Assembly (NCBI GenBank): GCA_023548195.1
Contig: JAJHZJ010000751.1
Location: 1,678,501-1,742,500 of the forward strand
Direction of reading: 5' to 3'
DNA: 64,000 bases
Source of the DNA: Bettongia penicillata ogilbyi
Lineage: Eukaryota > Chordata > Mammalia > Diprotodontia > Potoroidae
Shown here in pieces: positions 62,470 to 64,000 of the stretch (the first letter of the stretch is position 1; every line of letters starts with the position of its first letter). Made by a program: the position numbers and the translations under genes. Under the pieces are notes generated by a model, which made no database searches, had not been told where the DNA came from, and worked only from the letters and a program-made list of their open reading frames with translations.

Positions 62470-64000
62470 TTCATTTTGCATGCTGCCATTCATGTATATC
62501 TAGAGATAATAATTCATATATGACTCATTCTGTTTTCCTTTCTATCAGTTTTAGAGAATGTGCCAAAGGACATAGCTTTTAAGATTTCTCACTGCGCACA
62601 ATGCGCTGTTTTGTGTACAAACAACTAGGGTGATAGAAAATCCCACTCAGCTGTCTAAATGAAAAATTATCCCCTTCTTTCCTAAGCCCCTTTCCTCTCC
62701 TACAAAGCTCCCTCTCCTCATCCCCGCTCCTCACAGCTACAACCTAGACAGGATTATAGATCTGACATGTAAATAAAAGAGTGGTAATGATATTAGTGAC
62801 ACATGTGAAAGTCTATTAACACCCAAAGGATTTTTCCCCCAATTTCTTGGAGACAGGGAGGGGGAATGATAGTTTATTTAATAGAATCTTTGGATTATTA
62901 AAAGATTTTTGGCTGTAGGAGATCGATGTGCAACAAATCAGGCTTTGTCCATTTAATATTTTATTCTCCCCTCTCCAAATAGTGTTTCAAAGTGGCATTC
63001 ATTTTCTCAGAAAGACTGTCTACTTGTTTAGAAAATACTGCAGAACAAGAGAAAGTAAATTTTTCAGGGCCTTTCGTCTCTTAATGAGGTGCCCTTTCCC
63101 ACCAGCCACCTCAGCGGTGAAGCTCCCAAAGCTGATTTTGGTGGGATGCTTATATTTGTTTCTCAGGACCCAAGGCCTGGCAGTTGTCCAAGCCAGGCCT
63201 TCCAGGGAACATCTCTGCAGAGTTAAAACAGTCTCCTTCGTACAGACATGATGCTATTGACCATTCAGAAATTGGAAAGTGCATCTTCTCCTTTCTCAAA
63301 TATGTCAGGGGGAAATGGGCAGTATTCGTATGTACATAATGCGTTTGCAATTAGGAAGGAGCTTCTCACATTTATTTCTAGGGAGTTTGTTGCAGAGTCC
63401 AGGCATCCCCTTCGTTTGCCTTGCTTTTCATTTGAGAGAGGGCAAAATCTATTTCCTGGACAATTTTGCACAGCAAAGATATTCATACTTTGGGGTTTAA
63501 TTGTATCCTGTGTTTAAATACACTGTGGGTGAAACCCTAGACCTCTGCTTAATTGCTGTGAGAAAATAGCCTGATTTCTCCAAGATTAGGCACACGCTTA
63601 TGTATACTCTGACCTAAGAGTGCCTCCTTCAGAATTAATCTTCTAAGGTAGAGGGATTTGCTTTTGTACAGGCAGCCTTACCATTCAGGACAAATGGGGC
63701 CGAAGAAACCCACCTCCCCCTCCATCCCTGGCTGGGATTCTCAGAGTCTTTTTCCCCTGTTCAACTATTCACTCCACACATCTCTTGTCCAGCTGCTTAT
63801 TAGCAAATAAACCTTAAAAGTGGGCAGGAAGACCAGTTTTAATGGCCTCTTTTAATTAGCATGCTTTGAAATTTAAATAGGATGCCCTAGAACTGGAACT
63901 GTTACTTAAGGAAAAAAAAAACAAAACTTTTCATTTTTCCTAATGAAACAGAAAAGCATTGGACAACAATTCCATTTGAGCCTAAGGACACAAGCCCTGG
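62470..64000. other. Repeat-free unique sequence, conserved-element candidate
   Basis: No repeat is recognised over 1.5 kb to the window end. Single-copy phrases such as 'actgcgcacaatgcgctgtt' (62,591-62,610) and 'cttttaattagcatgctttg' (63,849-63,868) stand out. Frames of 66-107 codons overlap on both strands at 62,928-63,517, without domain signatures. Function is unknown. Confidence 0.35.

Overview
The window looks like non-coding nuclear DNA from a marsupial. It is AT-rich and CpG-poor. Most of it is built from interspersed repeats that I recognise as marsupial or therian: tRNA-type SINEs with a 'GGCAGCTAGGTGGC' head and a 'GGAGAAGGAAATGGCAAACCACTCCAG...GACTGAA' tail, MIR/THER-type CORE-SINEs in both orientations, 3' ends of marsupial-type L1, old L2 and CR1/L3 LINE pieces, a hAT-like MITE and a probable solo LTR. 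I cannot name the species. Family names come from memory of consensus sequences, not from a database search.

No complete protein-coding gene is visible. Nearly all long open frames are accidental: they run through SINEs, antisense L1, polypurine tracts or a minisatellite. The only coding-derived stretches I support are decayed retroelement remnants. These are a CR1/L2-type reverse transcriptase piece near 43.5-44.2 kb, small CR1 RT motifs near 41.7 and 49.8 kb, L1 ORF2 C-terminal remnants at 8.3-9.3 kb (+) and 44.2-45.2 kb (-), a long antisense L1 at 14.6-19.2 kb, and an unidentified minus-strand series of broken frames at 39.8-41.4 kb. One good spliced-exon candidate lies at 59,418-59,524, with a strong acceptor and a GTAAGT donor; its gene is unknown.

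Layout. 1-6 kb: an L1 3' end, AT-rich and dinucleotide repeats, and unique DNA. 6-14.6 kb: SINE/L1/L2 mosaic with a (TAG)n tract. 14.6-19.2 kb: old antisense L1 followed by two reverse SINEs. 19.6-26 kb: mostly unique DNA with L2 and CR1 pieces and a 108-bp local duplication. 26-57 kb: dense, repeatedly nested SINE/LINE mosaic, with an LTR, a 36-bp minisatellite, a second local duplication (177 bp) and a polypurine tract. 57-64 kb: repeat-poor unique DNA around the candidate exon, with one more polypurine block. This last part is the most likely to hold regulatory or transcribed sequence of a neighbouring gene.

The most interesting observations are two templated sequence insertions. Short segments were copied from donors about 0.9-1.2 kb away into the middle of older repeats, with microhomology at the junctions. 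Because the interrupted repeats are recognisable, the direction of copying can be read for both. Other points are the candidate exon, the in-frame 12-residue Cys-rich minisatellite, several nested SINE insertions and the change to repeat-poor DNA after 57 kb.
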